Shown here piece by piece: positions 29,541 through 39,320 of a stretch of DNA of 64,000 nucleotides (position 1 is its first letter; each line of letters begins with the position of its first letter). Location of the stretch: positions 568,474-632,473 of the forward strand of contig NZ_JAOEIY010000001.1 of NCBI RefSeq assembly GCF_025966695.1, written 5' to 3'. The translations under genes were made by a program, and so were the position numbers. This stretch comes from Stutzerimonas sp. S1 (GTDB lineage: Bacteria > Pseudomonadota > Gammaproteobacteria > Pseudomonadales > Pseudomonadaceae). Under the pieces are notes generated by a model that saw nothing but the letters and a program-made list of their open reading frames with translations, was not told the origin of the DNA and made no database searches.

Positions 29541-29924
29541 CTGGCAGACTGCAGGGTGGACAATGGCGCAGCCTTGTCCACCTGCCCCCCTGGCGGAAAA
29601 GCCTGCGGCTGTTTCCACCCCTGCCCTCGACGACCGATCGCCCTTCAGGTTCAGTGACCGCCTTCGGCCAGCCACCCGGCAGAGCCAGCCTCACGCCTGC
29701 GCACCGGCGCCCGACCGTCAGCCTTTCCCGCTCCGGCCACCGCGCGTAGAATCGGGCGCATTCCTCGCCATCATCCCCCGGCGGGCCCGTGAGCCCTGGC
29801 CGTCCGAGCGGTGACCCCGCTTCGATCCGGCCCCTGTGCAGCGACGGCATCCTCCGTTGCAAGCGCCGCAGGCGGTGCTCACCATATGCATACTTCGCAC
29901 AGCCGATCAGCCGCAGGAACCGTC
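29541..29924. other. 384-bp intergenic region upstream of ilvD
   Basis: Between rlmI and ilvD on the plus strand. It contains the inverted repeat at 29551-29585 and otherwise GC-rich sequence. In-frame ATG codons upstream of the chosen ilvD start (for example 29886) are not preceded by good ribosome sites. I see no T-box or leader-peptide signature (no run of Ile/Leu/Val codons with a terminator). Confidence 0.4.
29551..29585. repeat. REP-like inverted repeat downstream of rlmI
   Basis: GCAGGGTGGACAA (29551-29563) and TTGTCCACCTGC (29574-29585) form a 12-bp stem with one bulged base. Stems with a GTGGACAA core resemble intergenic palindromes I recall from Pseudomonas genomes. No T-run follows, so it is a weak terminator candidate. 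Confidence 0.5.
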
Positions 29925-31763
29925 ATGCCCGATTACCGCTCGAAAACCTCCACCCACGGCCGCAACATGGCCGGTGCCCGCGCGCTCTGGCGTGCCACCG
30001 GGATGAAGGACGAGGACTTCAAGAAGCCGATCATCGCCATCGCCAATTCCTTCACCCAGTTCGTGCCCGGTCACGTGCACCTGAAGGACATGGGCCAGCT
30101 GGTCGCCCGCGAGATCGAGAAGGCCGGCGGCGTGGCCAAGGAATTCAACACCATCGCGGTCGACGATGGCATCGCCATGGGCCACGACGGCATGCTCTAC
30201 TCGCTGCCATCGCGCGAGATCATCGCCGATTCGGTGGAGTACATGGTCAATGCGCACTGCGCCGACGCCATCGTCTGCATCTCCAACTGCGACAAGATCA
30301 CCCCCGGCATGCTGATGGCCGCACTGCGCCTGAACATCCCGGTGGTGTTCGTCTCCGGCGGGCCGATGGAAGCCGGCAAGACCAAGCTGGCCAGCCATGG
30401 TCTGGACCTGGTCGACGCCATGGTGGTGGCGGCCGACGATTCCTGCTCCGACGAGAAGGTCGCCGAATACGAGCGCAGCGCCTGCCCCACCTGCGGCAGC
30501 TGCTCGGGCATGTTCACCGCCAACTCGATGAACTGCCTGACCGAGGCCCTGGGCCTGTCGCTGCCGGGCAACGGCACCACGCTGGCCACCCACGCCGACC
30601 GTGAGCAGCTGTTCCTGCGCGCGGGGCGCATCGCCGTCGAGCTGTGCAAGCGCTACTACCAGGACGGCGACGACTCCGTCCTGCCGCGCAACATCGCCAG
30701 CCACAAGGCGTTCGAGAACGCCATGACTCTGGACATCGCCATGGGCGGCTCGACCAACACCATCCTGCACCTGCTGGCCGCGGCCCAGGAAGCCGAGGTC
30801 GACTTCGACCTGCGCGACATCGACGCGCTGTCGCGCAAGGTGCCGCAGCTGTGCAAGGTGGCGCCGAACATCCAGAAGTACCACATGGAAGACGTGCACC
30901 GCGCCGGCGGCATCATGTCGATCCTCGGCGAGCTGGCCCGTGGCGGTCTGCTGCACACCGACGTGCCGACGGTGCACAGCCCAAGCATGGCCGAAGCGAT
31001 CGCCCAGTGGGACATCACCCAGACCCAGGACGCCGCCGTCCACGAGTTCTTCAAGGCCGGCCCGGCCGGCATCCCGACCCAGGTCGCGTTCAGCCAAGCC
31101 ACCCGCTGGCCGAGCCTGGACCTGGATCGTGCCGAAGGCTGCATCCGCAGCGTCGAGCACGCCTATTCCGAGGAAGGCGGCCTGGCGGTGCTCTACGGCA
31201 ACATCGCGCTGGATGGTTGCGTGGTGAAGACCGCCGGCGTGGACGAATCCATCCATGTCTTCGAAGGCACGGCGAAGATCTATGAAAGCCAGGACAGCGC
31301 CGTGAAGGGCATCCTCGCCGACGAGGTGAAGCCAGGCGACATCGTCATCATTCGCTACGAAGGGCCGAAAGGCGGCCCGGGCATGCAGGAAATGCTCTAC
31401 CCGACCTCGTATCTGAAGTCCAAGGGGCTGGGCAAGGAATGCGCCCTGCTGACCGACGGCCGCTTCTCCGGCGGCACCTCGGGCCTGTCCATCGGCCACG
31501 CCTCGCCGGAAGCCGCTGCCGGTGGCGCCATCGGCCTGGTACGCGAAGGCGACCGCATCCACATCGACATCCACAACCGCAGCATCGAGCTGCTGGTCAC
31601 GGATGAAGAGCTGTCCCATCGTCGTCACGAACAGGAGAAGAAGGGCTGGAAGCCGGCGCAGCCGCGCGCGCGCAAGGTTTCGACCGCGCTCAAGGCCTAC
31701 GCCCTGCTCGCCACCAGCGCCGACAAGGGCGCGGTGCGCAACAAGGCGCTGCTGGAAGGCTGA
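29925..31763 (+). CDS. ilvD: dihydroxy-acid dehydratase IlvD
   Basis: 612-residue Fe-S dehydratase converting 2,3-dihydroxy-isovalerate and -methylvalerate to the 2-keto acids, the third shared step of Val/Ile/Leu synthesis. Starts [14 protein letters not shown]. Cluster cysteines are expected in [11 protein letters not shown] (C122) and [11 protein letters not shown] (about 187-193). [16 protein letters not shown] near the C-terminus is the second family signature. Length matches the long bacterial class. A bidirectional terminator follows 21 bp after the stop. Confidence 0.97.
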   Translation: MPDYRSKTSTHGRNMAGARALWRATGMKDEDFKKPIIAIANSFTQFVPGHVHLKDMGQLVAREIEKAGGVAKEFNTIAVDDGIAMGHDGMLYSLPSREIIADSVEYMVNAHCADAIVCISNCDKITPGMLMAALRLNIPVVFVSGGPMEAGKTKLASHGLDLVDAMVVAADDSCSDEKVAEYERSACPTCGSCSGMFTANSMNCLTEALGLSLPGNGTTLATHADREQLFLRAGRIAVELCKRYYQDGDDSVLPRNIASHKAFENAMTLDIAMGGSTNTILHLLAAAQEAEVDFDLRDIDALSRKVPQLCKVAPNIQKYHMEDVHRAGGIMSILGELARGGLLHTDVPTVHSPSMAEAIAQWDITQTQDAAVHEFFKAGPAGIPTQVAFSQATRWPSLDLDRAEGCIRSVEHAYSEEGGLAVLYGNIALDGCVVKTAGVDESIHVFEGTAKIYESQDSAVKGILADEVKPGDIVIIRYEGPKGGPGMQEMLYPTSYLKSKGLGKECALLTDGRFSGGTSGLSIGHASPEAAAGGAIGLVREGDRIHIDIHNRSIELLVTDEELSHRRHEQEKKGWKPAQPRARKVSTALKAYALLATSADKGAVRNKALLEG

Positions 31764-31784
31764 TCACCTGTCGCAGCCGCAATG

Positions 31785-31813
31785 AAAAAGCCCGACCTTG
31801 TGTCGGGCTTTTT
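31785..31813. terminator. bidirectional intrinsic terminator after ilvD
   Basis: Perfect 12-bp stem AAAAAGCCCGAC / GTCGGGCTTTTT around a 5-nt loop, with A- and T-runs built into the stem. It serves ilvD (plus) and the convergent DUF4153 gene (minus). Confidence 0.88.
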
Positions 31814-31821
31814 CACGTCTG

Positions 31822-33555
31822 CTATTCGGTAATCGCCGGTTCAAGCCGTAAGCCGTCGATCTCCAGCGCATTGAAACGCGGTGCAACCACCCGCCAGGCG
31901 CCGCGCTCGATCTGCTCCTTGAGGGTCTCGCTGTCGAGGGTCTGCTCGTCGGCGCTGCGAAGGTGGCCGATCCAGCGCCAGCTGCCGTCCGCGCCACGCC
32001 CCAGCAGCGTCACGACCCGCGGCCGCGTACCGCGCAACAACAGCACCTCGGGCTGGCTGTCGGCATCCAGGTCGACGGCGAACAGGGCGCAGTCCCCGTC
32101 ACAGCCCTGGGTCGCGATCGCTTGGGCCAGCACACCGTCGACATCCTCGAGGGGCTCACCGATCCATGGCACGGGGGCGGTGTTGGCCATGTCATGTTCA
32201 TGCCGCCAGTTCCAGTAGTTGTCGGCCCTGTCCAGCCGTTGCAGGTCCACCTGCAATTGCTCCCGTCGCGCGTCTGCGAGACCGGGTTGAGCCAGGCGCT
32301 GGCGCAGCTTCTCGAGATGGTCGCGACCCGGCTGTCCGAGCTGAAAGCGCAGCGCGCCGAGATCGGTGTGCTCCGCCGGCACCTGCTCGTCGAGCAGGCG
32401 CTGGTACTGGTTGGCCGCGCTGAGCTGCAACGGGCTCAACGGCGGCAGATGCAACAGCAGCAACAGCGCCACCGAAACCAGCGCCAGCACCGGGTTGCTC
32501 TGGCGCAGCCCGGCCAGCCAACCATCGCGGCGGCGCAGTACCGCCACCATCAACGCCAGCGCATGCAGCAGGGCGACCAGGGTCAGCCCGGCCGCGATGA
32601 CCCGCTCGGGCGTCAGCCCGTACTGACCAATCCGCAGCCAGAGCGCATGCACCGCGAGACCTGCCAGCAACGGCAGGCACAACGCGCTGGCATCGATCAG
32701 CACGCGCAGCGGTCGTGGGTAATGCACGCCTTGCCGGCCATCCTGAACGACGCCGTTGAGCAGTGCGACATGGGCGAACAGCATGGCCAGCAGGATCGGC
32801 GTCGCATGGCGGGTCTGCCATAGTGGCTGCAGGCCGGTGAACGGCAGGCAGGCGACGAACAGCAACAGGATCAGCACCGTCAGCGGCAGCAGGAAGCGGC
32901 ACATGGCCTGCAGCACATTACGCAGCGCATCGACTACCAGGCCGCGCTCCAGCCCGATCCACAGCCCGATGGCGACGACCGTCGCGCTGGCGATCCAGAT
33001 GAAGCCGGAGGACTCGAACAGCGTTGCGAAAATGCCGATCCCGACCAGTTTGAACAAGCCTGCCCAGAGCCAGATCAGCAGCCAAAACGCCGCCAGCATC
33101 AGCAGCGCCATGAACAGCAGCAGGCCGTTGTTGATGGCGTGGCGGTACAGGCCGGTGTAGTCGACGCGCCAGCGATGCTCGACGTCCCGCGCCTGGATGA
33201 AGGGTGTCAGCACATAGGCCAGGATCAGGTTGCTCCACAGCAACAGCGTGCCCGTGGTTTCGTCCAGGTAATACCAGCGCGGCTGGTCGAATTGCAGTGC
33301 GAGACCGCCCGCCAGCACGGCCGGCAACACCGCGGCGGCAACCACCAGGCGCCAGCGCCCGGCCTCGCGCAGCCCGCCCCAGAGCAGCTGCACCTGCCAC
33401 CCGCCAATCACCGTGAACGCCAGCAACGCCGAACACAGGACGCGCCAGCCAGTGGCGTGTGGCCAGGCCTCGCCGGCCGCCCAGAGCGCCAGGCCCTGCA
33501 GCAGTCCGACCGCCAGGTAGGCCTTCAGCGGGCGTGCTTCAGCTGTCTGTTGCAT
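31822..33555 (-). CDS. DUF4153 multi-pass membrane protein
   Basis: 577 residues. About twelve hydrophobic helices fill the first 400 residues, followed by a soluble C-terminal domain (about 410-577, LSPLQLSAANQYQRLLDEQ onward) that contains FAVDLDADSQPEVLLLRG, an FG-GAP/calcium-loop-like motif. General build matches DUF4153 proteins, whose function is unknown. Start: ATG 33555 (AAAGGA six bases upstream) preferred over ATG 33561, which directly abuts that site. The open frame upstream runs into the neighbouring oxidoreductase in another frame and is not coding. Confidence 0.75.
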   Translation of the reverse strand: MQQTAEARPLKAYLAVGLLQGLALWAAGEAWPHATGWRVLCSALLAFTVIGGWQVQLLWGGLREAGRWRLVVAAAVLPAVLAGGLALQFDQPRWYYLDETTGTLLLWSNLILAYVLTPFIQARDVEHRWRVDYTGLYRHAINNGLLLFMALLMLAAFWLLIWLWAGLFKLVGIGIFATLFESSGFIWIASATVVAIGLWIGLERGLVVDALRNVLQAMCRFLLPLTVLILLLFVACLPFTGLQPLWQTRHATPILLAMLFAHVALLNGVVQDGRQGVHYPRPLRVLIDASALCLPLLAGLAVHALWLRIGQYGLTPERVIAAGLTLVALLHALALMVAVLRRRDGWLAGLRQSNPVLALVSVALLLLLHLPPLSPLQLSAANQYQRLLDEQVPAEHTDLGALRFQLGQPGRDHLEKLRQRLAQPGLADARREQLQVDLQRLDRADNYWNWRHEHDMANTAPVPWIGEPLEDVDGVLAQAIATQGCDGDCALFAVDLDADSQPEVLLLRGTRPRVVTLLGRGADGSWRWIGHLRSADEQTLDSETLKEQIERGAWRVVAPRFNALEIDGLRLEPAITE

Positions 33556-33653
33556 GCACATTCCTTTTGCCGGTAGTCGCGCCGTCCGATCGCGGCGGGT
33601 TGCAGTGTGCGGCCCGTCTGCGCGGGCCGCAACGCGAGTGCGACAGCGCGTGA

Positions 33654-34772
33654 TCAGCTCGCCAGTGCCTTGTGTTCGAGCAACCCGCAGACGTGTTCGG
33701 CAATCGCCAGGCAGGCGGTCAGGCCCGGCGACTCGATGCCGAACAGGTTCACCAGCCCGACTATGCCGTGCTGCGCCGGGCCGTCGATGCGAAAGTCCGC
33801 GGCCACCTCGCCAGGTCCACTGATCTTCGGGCGGATGCCGGTGTAGGCCGAGTGCAACGAATTGTCCGGCAGCGCGGGCCAGTAGCGGCGGATCGCCGCG
33901 TAGAAGCCCCCGGCCCGCTCCGGCTCGATGCGGTAGTCGAGCGCCTCGACCCACTGCACATCCGGACCGAAACGGGCCTGGCCGGCCAGATCCAGGGTCA
34001 GGTGCACGCCCAGGCCGCCGGGTTCGGGCAACGGATAGACCAGGTGGCGGAACGGCGTGCGCCCAGTCAGGCTGAAGTAGCTGCCCTTGGCGAAGAACTG
34101 CCGCGGCCGCGCCGCTGGCGCCAGCCCGGCGGTATGCGCAGCGAGGATGGGCGCGCCATGTCCGGCGCAATTCACCACACTGCGGGCCAGCAACTGCAAC
34201 GGATCGGCGCCGCCCACCTCGACCTGCAAGCCTGCGCTGCCGACGGTGATCGCCGTTACCGGCGCGTTCAGCGCCAGCACCGCACCGTGGCGCTCGGCAT
34301 CGCCCAGCAGTGCCAGCATCAGCCCGTGACTGTCGATGATGCCGGTACTCGGCGAGAGCAGCCCGGCCACCGCGTGCAACTCCGGCTCCAGCGCCTGCAC
34401 CTCGCGCCCATCGAGGTACTGCAGATCATCGACCCCATTGGCCTGCGCGTGCCGCCGCAATTGCTCCAGCGCAGCGATCTGGGCCTCGTCGGTGGCGACG
34501 ATCAGCTTGCCACAGCGGCGATAGGCCACGCTGTGGCTGTCGCAGAAATCGTAGAGCTGACGGCGCCCGGCCACGCACAACCGGCCCTTGAGCGAGCCCT
34601 GCGGGTAGTAGATGCCGGCGTGGATGACTTCGCTGTTGCGCGCGCTGGTGGCGGTGCCGAAAGCCGCTTCGGCTTCCAGTATCAGCACCTCGCGGCCGGC
34701 CAGTGCCAGCGCGCGTGCCACGGCCAAGCCGACCACTCCCGCACCCACCACCACGCAATCCACCCGATCCAT
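33654..34772 (-). CDS. FAD-dependent oxidoreductase, L-2-hydroxyglutarate oxidase-like
   Basis: 372 residues in the DAO/LhgO superfamily. FAD Rossmann motif at the N-terminus ([29 protein letters not shown]), then [15 protein letters not shown], the LhgO-type signature. C-terminal FAD contact [17 protein letters not shown]. Likely oxidises L-2-hydroxyglutarate or a similar 2-hydroxy acid and passes electrons to the respiratory chain (family inference). Start ATG 34772, the family N-terminus; a 53-codon upstream extension is not family-like. Divergent from the phosphodiesterase gene. Confidence 0.82.
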   Translation of the reverse strand: MDRVDCVVVGAGVVGLAVARALALAGREVLILEAEAAFGTATSARNSEVIHAGIYYPQGSLKGRLCVAGRRQLYDFCDSHSVAYRRCGKLIVATDEAQIAALEQLRRHAQANGVDDLQYLDGREVQALEPELHAVAGLLSPSTGIIDSHGLMLALLGDAERHGAVLALNAPVTAITVGSAGLQVEVGGADPLQLLARSVVNCAGHGAPILAAHTAGLAPAARPRQFFAKGSYFSLTGRTPFRHLVYPLPEPGGLGVHLTLDLAGQARFGPDVQWVEALDYRIEPERAGGFYAAIRRYWPALPDNSLHSAYTGIRPKISGPGEVAADFRIDGPAQHGIVGLVNLFGIESPGLTACLAIAEHVCGLLEHKALAS

Positions 34773-34870
34773 GCCAGACTCCTCGACCCGAACAGCCCAA
34801 GCCTGCCGCAACCACAGCGGTCGGCCAAGGGTCGGATGACCTGACGAAGACCATTCAAGGAAAAACCGGC

Positions 34871-35326
34871 ATGCGCATCGGGCTGATCTCCGACACCCAC
34901 GGCCTGCTCCGTCCCGAGGCGCTGGCGACACTGCAGGGTTGCACGCAGATTATTCACGCCGGCGATATCGGCAAACCGCAGGTGCTCGACGGGCTGCGCG
35001 CCATCGCGCCGCTGCAGGCGATTCGCGGCAATATCGATACGGCCGACTGGGCGCGGGAGCTGCCCGAACGCCTCGACCTGCGCATCGAGGGTTTCACCCT
35101 GCATGTGCTGCACGATCTCAAGCAACTGGACATCGACCCGCACGCCGCCGGCATCGACGTGGTGATCGCCGGCCACTCGCACAAACCGAAGGTCGAGCGG
35201 CGCGACGGCGTGCTCTACCTGAATCCGGGCAGCGCCGGTCCGCGACGCTTCAGCCTGCCGATCAGCCTGGCGCTGCTGGAGCTGAACGATGGCCAGGCAC
35301 AGGTCGAGCTGATCAGCCTCAGCTGA
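34871..35326 (+). CDS. YfcE/MJ0936-family metallophosphodiesterase
   Basis: 151 residues. Starts [11 protein letters not shown]. Calcineurin-like metal motifs in order: DTHG (8-11), HAGDI, RGNID (GN), and GHSHKP, with NPGSAGPRR near the end. Two-metal phosphodiesterase active on phosphodiester substrates; physiological substrate unknown. Its last 8 bp overlap the convergent YitT gene. Confidence 0.88.
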   Translation: MRIGLISDTHGLLRPEALATLQGCTQIIHAGDIGKPQVLDGLRAIAPLQAIRGNIDTADWARELPERLDLRIEGFTLHVLHDLKQLDIDPHAAGIDVVIAGHSHKPKVERRDGVLYLNPGSAGPRRFSLPISLALLELNDGQAQVELISLS

Positions 35327-35966
35327 CGCCCATGTAGCGATCGGCGCGGTGATTGATCGCCAGCACCAGGTTCAGCGCCACGGCGCCGAGCACCGACAGC
35401 AGCACCTTATCGGCCGGCACGACGAACACCGCGGCCAGCACGATCAACGCGTCGATGCCCATCTGGAAGGTACCGGCGCGCAGGCCGAAGCGCTCCTGCA
35501 GGAACAACGCGAGGATGTTCACCCCGCCGAGACTGGCGCGATGGCGGAACAGGATCAGCAGGCCGATGCCAATGGCGAACCCGCCGAACACCGCGGCGTA
35601 GACCACATTCAGCTTGGCGAAGCGCACCCACTGCGGGGTCAGTTCGGCGAACAGCGAGACCAGCCCCACTGCGCAGACGGTGCGCAGGGTGAACTTCCAG
35701 CCCATGCGCCAGATCGCCAGCGCGTAGAACGGCAGGTTGAGCAGGAAGAACGCCGGGCCGAACGACCAGCCGGCCAGGTACTTGAGCAGAAAGGCCAGCC
35801 CAACGGTGCCGCCGGTGAGCAGCCCGGCGTGGCTGTAGAAGGCGATGCCAAGGGCGACCAGCGCGGTGCCGGTGAGCAGCGCCAGAGCGTCCTCCCACAG
35901 CGGGTGACGAACGAAGATCGCCGATACGCGCTCGGCTTGCGGCACGTCGGATTCGCGGGTTTGCAT
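35319..35966 (-). CDS. YitT family membrane protein
   Basis: 215 residues with five to six membrane helices. Begins with a polar N-terminus, then LWEDALALLTGTALVALGIAFYSHAGLLTGGTVGLAFLL, the DUF161/YitT signature (AGLLTGGTVGLAFLL). A second repeat has FRHRASLGGVNILALFLQERFG. Function of the family is not established; a transporter role is assumed. The stop region overlaps the phosphodiesterase gene by 8 bp. Confidence 0.82.
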   Translation of the reverse strand: MQTRESDVPQAERVSAIFVRHPLWEDALALLTGTALVALGIAFYSHAGLLTGGTVGLAFLLKYLAGWSFGPAFFLLNLPFYALAIWRMGWKFTLRTVCAVGLVSLFAELTPQWVRFAKLNVVYAAVFGGFAIGIGLLILFRHRASLGGVNILALFLQERFGLRAGTFQMGIDALIVLAAVFVVPADKVLLSVLGAVALNLVLAINHRADRYMGVS

Positions 35967-36053
35967 CGGCTGGGTCTCGAAAACGGTTGTTGCGAAGGAT
36001 AGAAGCTGGCCAGGCGGAAGGACTTGGCGCCGATCAAGCGAAGGCGGCGCCGA

Positions 36054-36569
36054 TCAGCGACGTTGCCAGGTCTCGAATCGATACGCTGGTGCATCGCCCT
36101 CGGCCGGGTGCGTCTGGCTGTCGACGCATTGCCAGTCAGCCTCATCGAACGCCGGAAAGAAGGCATCGCCCTCGGGCTGCGCGTCGATCCGTGTGAGGTA
36201 GAGCCGCTGCGCCTGCCCCAGCGCCTGGGCGTACAGTTGCGCACCGCCGATCAGCATCAGCTCGGCGACGCCCTGCTCGCGCGCCCACTGCTCGGCACGT
36301 ACCAGCGCGGCGTCCAGGTCGGTGAAGGTTTCCGCGCCGTCGAGCTGCAGATCAGCCTGGCGACTGACCACCAGGTTGAGCCGCCCCGGCAGCGGACGGC
36401 CGAGCGAGTCCCAGGTCTTGCGGCCCATGATGATCGGCTTGCCAAGGGTCATGGCCTTGAAATGCTTGAGATCGGCGGGCAGATGCCAGGGCATGCGGTT
36501 GTCGAGGCCGATCACGCGGTTCTGCGCGAGGGCGGCGATCATGGCGAGGGGAAGGCGGGTCTGATTCAT
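36054..36569 (-). CDS. folA: dihydrofolate reductase FolA
   Basis: 171 residues. Reduces dihydrofolate with NADPH for one-carbon metabolism; target of trimethoprim. Motifs: MIAALAQNRVIGLDNRMPWHLPADLKHFK (with the catalytic Asp/Glu-equivalent region LPADL), TLGKPIIMGRKTWDSLGRPLPGR, and ELMLIGGAQLYAQAL. Start ATG 36569 by family N-terminus; the open frame 63 codons upstream overlaps the glpQ promoter region and is rejected. Divergent from glpQ. Confidence 0.96.
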   Translation of the reverse strand: MNQTRLPLAMIAALAQNRVIGLDNRMPWHLPADLKHFKAMTLGKPIIMGRKTWDSLGRPLPGRLNLVVSRQADLQLDGAETFTDLDAALVRAEQWAREQGVAELMLIGGAQLYAQALGQAQRLYLTRIDAQPEGDAFFPAFDEADWQCVDSQTHPAEGDAPAYRFETWQRR

Positions 36570-36655
36570 AGCGGCGAGAATACCAGAGCGGCCCCGATTC
36601 CCGCAGCGCCAGCCGTTCGTCGGCTTCATCGCTTTGCAACGCAAGGGGCAACGCA

Positions 36656-36673
36656 GCGTCAAAGTCCGGTCAT
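36656..36673 (+). promoter_or_regulatory. possible degenerate Pho box upstream of glpQ
   Basis: GCGTCAA and CGGTCAT spaced by 4 bp (11-bp period), compared with the consensus CTGTCAT repeat: 4/7 and 6/7 matches, in the right orientation, 45 bp before the glpQ ATG. glpQ is a logical PhoB target. Weak on its own. Confidence 0.35.
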
Positions 36674-36717
36674 GCAAGTGGCTCAGGCTGTAACTTCCAA
36701 ACCGAGGAGATACCGAT

Positions 36718-37833
36718 ATGGCCCGCACGACCACCGCTTCCCTTCGCCGCTGGCTCACCGCCTACGCCCTGCTGCTACCGTTCACCGGCTTCGCTGCGGC
36801 GGATGAACACGCCGCGAAACACCAGGCTGCGCGGGGCGAGCCGACCCCGCTGGTGATCGCCCACCGCGGCGCCAGCGGCTACCTGCCGGAGCACACCCTG
36901 GCCGCCTATGCGCTGGCCGTGTTCCAGGGCGCCGACTACATCGAGCCGGACCTGGTGATGACTCGTGACGGCCATATCGTCGCCCGCCACGACAACGAGC
37001 TGGGCCTGACCACCGATGTCGCCCAGCGCCCCGAGTTTGCCGATCGCAAGCGCACCCAGCAGGTCGACGGCGTCACCCTCACCGGCTGGTTCAGCGAAGA
37101 CTTCACCCTCGCCGAGCTGAAGACCCTGCGCGCCATCGAGCGCATCCCGGATATCCGCCCGGGCAATGCCCGCATGGACGGCAGCCTGGAAATCCCGACC
37201 CTGCAGGAGATCATCGACCTGGTGAAAACGCTGCAGCTCAGCCAGGGCCGGCGCATCGGTCTGTACCCGGAAACCAAGCATCCGACGCATTTCCAGCAGC
37301 TCGGCCTGGCCATGGAGAAACCGCTGGTGCGCATCCTCACCCGCAACGGCTACGTCGGGCGCCACGCGCCGGTGTATATCCAGTCGTTCGAGGTGGACAA
37401 CCTCAAGACCCTCAGCCGCCTGACCCAGCTGCGCCTGGTGCAGCTGTTCAGCTCCGGCCAGCCGTATGACCAGCAGGTGCGCGGGACCAAGCTGACCTAC
37501 GCGCAGATGGCCACCCCCGCCGGGCTCAAGGCCATCGCCCGCTACGCCGCCGGCGTCGGCCCGGAGAAGAGCTACATCATCCCGCGTGACGGCAACGGCA
37601 ACCTCGGCAGCCCCACCGGCTTTGTCGCCGCCGCCCACGCGGCGGGGCTCAAGGTCCACCCGTACACCTTCCGCGCAGAAAACGCCTTCCTGCCGGCCAA
37701 CCTGCGCAGCAGCGACCAGCGCCACGAACGCGGCGACAGCGAAGCGGAGATCCGCGCCTTCCTCGACGCAGGTATCGATGGCCTGTTCATCGACCAGCCG
37801 GATATCGCCGTGCGCCTGCGCAACGCCGACTGA
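36718..37833 (+). CDS. glpQ: periplasmic glycerophosphodiester phosphodiesterase GlpQ
   Basis: 371 residues with a Sec signal peptide (about 1-27, WLTAYALLLPFTGFAAADE). Hydrolyses glycerophosphodiesters to glycerol-3-phosphate plus alcohol. Catalytic and metal motifs: AHRGASGYLPEHTL (His/Arg/Glu) and YIEPDLVMTRDGHIVARHD (Glu-x-Asp and His). YPETKHP and FIDQPD supply later barrel contacts. Ribosome site GAGGAG eight bases before ATG 36718. Followed by a clear terminator. Fits the phosphate-scavenging theme of the window. Confidence 0.94.
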   Translation: MARTTTASLRRWLTAYALLLPFTGFAAADEHAAKHQAARGEPTPLVIAHRGASGYLPEHTLAAYALAVFQGADYIEPDLVMTRDGHIVARHDNELGLTTDVAQRPEFADRKRTQQVDGVTLTGWFSEDFTLAELKTLRAIERIPDIRPGNARMDGSLEIPTLQEIIDLVKTLQLSQGRRIGLYPETKHPTHFQQLGLAMEKPLVRILTRNGYVGRHAPVYIQSFEVDNLKTLSRLTQLRLVQLFSSGQPYDQQVRGTKLTYAQMATPAGLKAIARYAAGVGPEKSYIIPRDGNGNLGSPTGFVAAAHAAGLKVHPYTFRAENAFLPANLRSSDQRHERGDSEAEIRAFLDAGIDGLFIDQPDIAVRLRNAD

Positions 37834-37842
37834 CGGCCCCAG

Positions 37843-37869
37843 CGGGGAGCCGCAACGGCTCCCCGTTTT
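37843..37869 (+). terminator. intrinsic terminator after glpQ
   Basis: Perfect 10-bp stem CGGGGAGCCG / CGGCTCCCCG with a 3-nt loop, followed by TTTT, starting 10 bp after the glpQ stop. Confidence 0.9.
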
Positions 37870-37925
37870 CCCGTTCCGCGCGGCAGCGGTTATCCTCAGG
37901 GCACGACCCGCCAGCGAGATGCCGT

Positions 37926-39320
37926 GTGATAGCCCGCCCCGCCCCTGATCTCGATACGCTCGACCGCCTCTGGCTTACCGAAGCCGTGCGCCTGCGCGAA
38001 GAGCATGCCGGGCCGCTGGAGGATGACGAAGCCAACCGCCAGGCCCGCGCCCAAGGCGGCGACCTGCCGGCACTGATCGAACAGCGCGCGCTCTGGCTGG
38101 CCCGCCGTGATGGCTTGGTCGAAGCGCTCCTGCACTGGCGTCAGGGCGCACGGCTGGGTGGGTTTGTGCTGGCGCTGCTCGCGGTATTCACCGGCGCCGG
38201 GCTGGCCTTCGCCGCGCTCGGCGACGGGCAGCGACCGGTCAATGTGTTCTGGGCGCTCGGCAGCCTGCTCGGGCTGAACCTGCTGACCCTGCTCGGCTGG
38301 CTGCTCGGCCTGCTGCTGACCGGTGACAGCAGCGGCGCGCTGGGGCGGCTGTGGCTCTGGCTGAGCGAAAAGCTCGCCCGCGATGCCCGCGCCGCGCAGC
38401 TGGCCCCAGCCCTGCTGAGCGTGCTGCACCAGCGCCGACTCGGCCGCTGGTTGCTGGGTGTCGGCGTGCATGGCCTGTGGCTGCTGGCGATGGCCAGCGC
38501 CCTGCTCAGCCTCCTCGCCCTGCTGGCGACCCGCCGCTACGGCTTCGTCTGGGAAACCACCATCCTTGGCGAGAACGCCTTCGTCGGCCTGACCCAAGCC
38601 CTTGGCGCGCTGCCGGCACTGCTCGGCTTCAGCGTGCCGGATGTCGAGCAGATCCGCGCCAGTGGCGCACTCGGCGGTGATCTGGAAGGTGCCCGGCAAC
38701 GCTGGGCCGGCTGGCTGGTTGGCGTGCTGCTGATCTATGGGCTGCTGCCGCGGCTGCTGCTGGCGGGCCTCTGCCTGTGGCGCTGGCGCCGTGGGCGCGC
38801 CGCGTTGAAGCTCGACCTGAACCTGCCGGCCTACCGCCTGCTGCGCGAACGCCTGCAGCCACCCAGCGAGCGCCTCGGCATCCGTGATGCGGCGCCCGCC
38901 CAACTGCACGCGCCCAGCGCCGGCGCTCAGCTAGATGGCAGCGCCGGCGCCGTACTGGTGGCCATCGAACTGGATGGCAGTCGCCCATGGCCGCCGGCTC
39001 TGTCCAAGGACATCGCCGATGCCGGCATCCTCGACGACCGCGAGGGGCGCCGACGGCTGCTCGATCAGCTCAGCCGTTTTCCGCCGGCGCGCCTGGCCAT
39101 CGCCTGTGATCCACGGCGTTCGCCGGATCGCGGCACCCTGGCGCTGATCGGCGAGCTGTCGCGCTGCGCCGCGGCGACTCGGGTCTGGCTGCTGCAGGCA
39201 CCACCCGGCGAGGCGCTGGACAGCGCGCGCCTGGATGACTGGCACCAGGCGCTGGACAGCCTGGGCCTGCCCCATTCCAACACGACGCCGCTGGGCTGGC
39301 TGGAGAGCGGACATGACTGA
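37926..39320 (+). CDS. DUF2868 membrane protein
   Basis: 464 residues starting at a GTG (37926). The N-terminal soluble part (1-80) is followed by four hydrophobic segments: FVLALLAVFTGAGLAFAAL, LLGLNLLTLLGWLLGLLL, GLWLLAMASALLSLLALLA and WLVGVLLIYGLLPRLLLAGL. The C-terminal cytoplasmic domain (about 330-464) has a Rossmann-like strand pattern (AVLVAIELDGS, RLAIACDPRRSPDRGT, RVWLLQAPPGEA). Matches DUF2868 in layout; function unknown. The stop overlaps the following GTPase gene by 8 bp, so the two are almost certainly made together. Confidence 0.78.
   Translation: MIARPAPDLDTLDRLWLTEAVRLREEHAGPLEDDEANRQARAQGGDLPALIEQRALWLARRDGLVEALLHWRQGARLGGFVLALLAVFTGAGLAFAALGDGQRPVNVFWALGSLLGLNLLTLLGWLLGLLLTGDSSGALGRLWLWLSEKLARDARAAQLAPALLSVLHQRRLGRWLLGVGVHGLWLLAMASALLSLLALLATRRYGFVWETTILGENAFVGLTQALGALPALLGFSVPDVEQIRASGALGGDLEGARQRWAGWLVGVLLIYGLLPRLLLAGLCLWRWRRGRAALKLDLNLPAYRLLRERLQPPSERLGIRDAAPAQLHAPSAGAQLDGSAGAVLVAIELDGSRPWPPALSKDIADAGILDDREGRRRLLDQLSRFPPARLAIACDPRRSPDRGTLALIGELSRCAAATRVWLLQAPPGEALDSARLDDWHQALDSLGLPHSNTTPLGWLESGHD

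Noticed and set aside
29907..31628. 573-codon minus-strand open frame opposite ilvD
   Set aside because: Shadow of ilvD; no motif or ribosome site.
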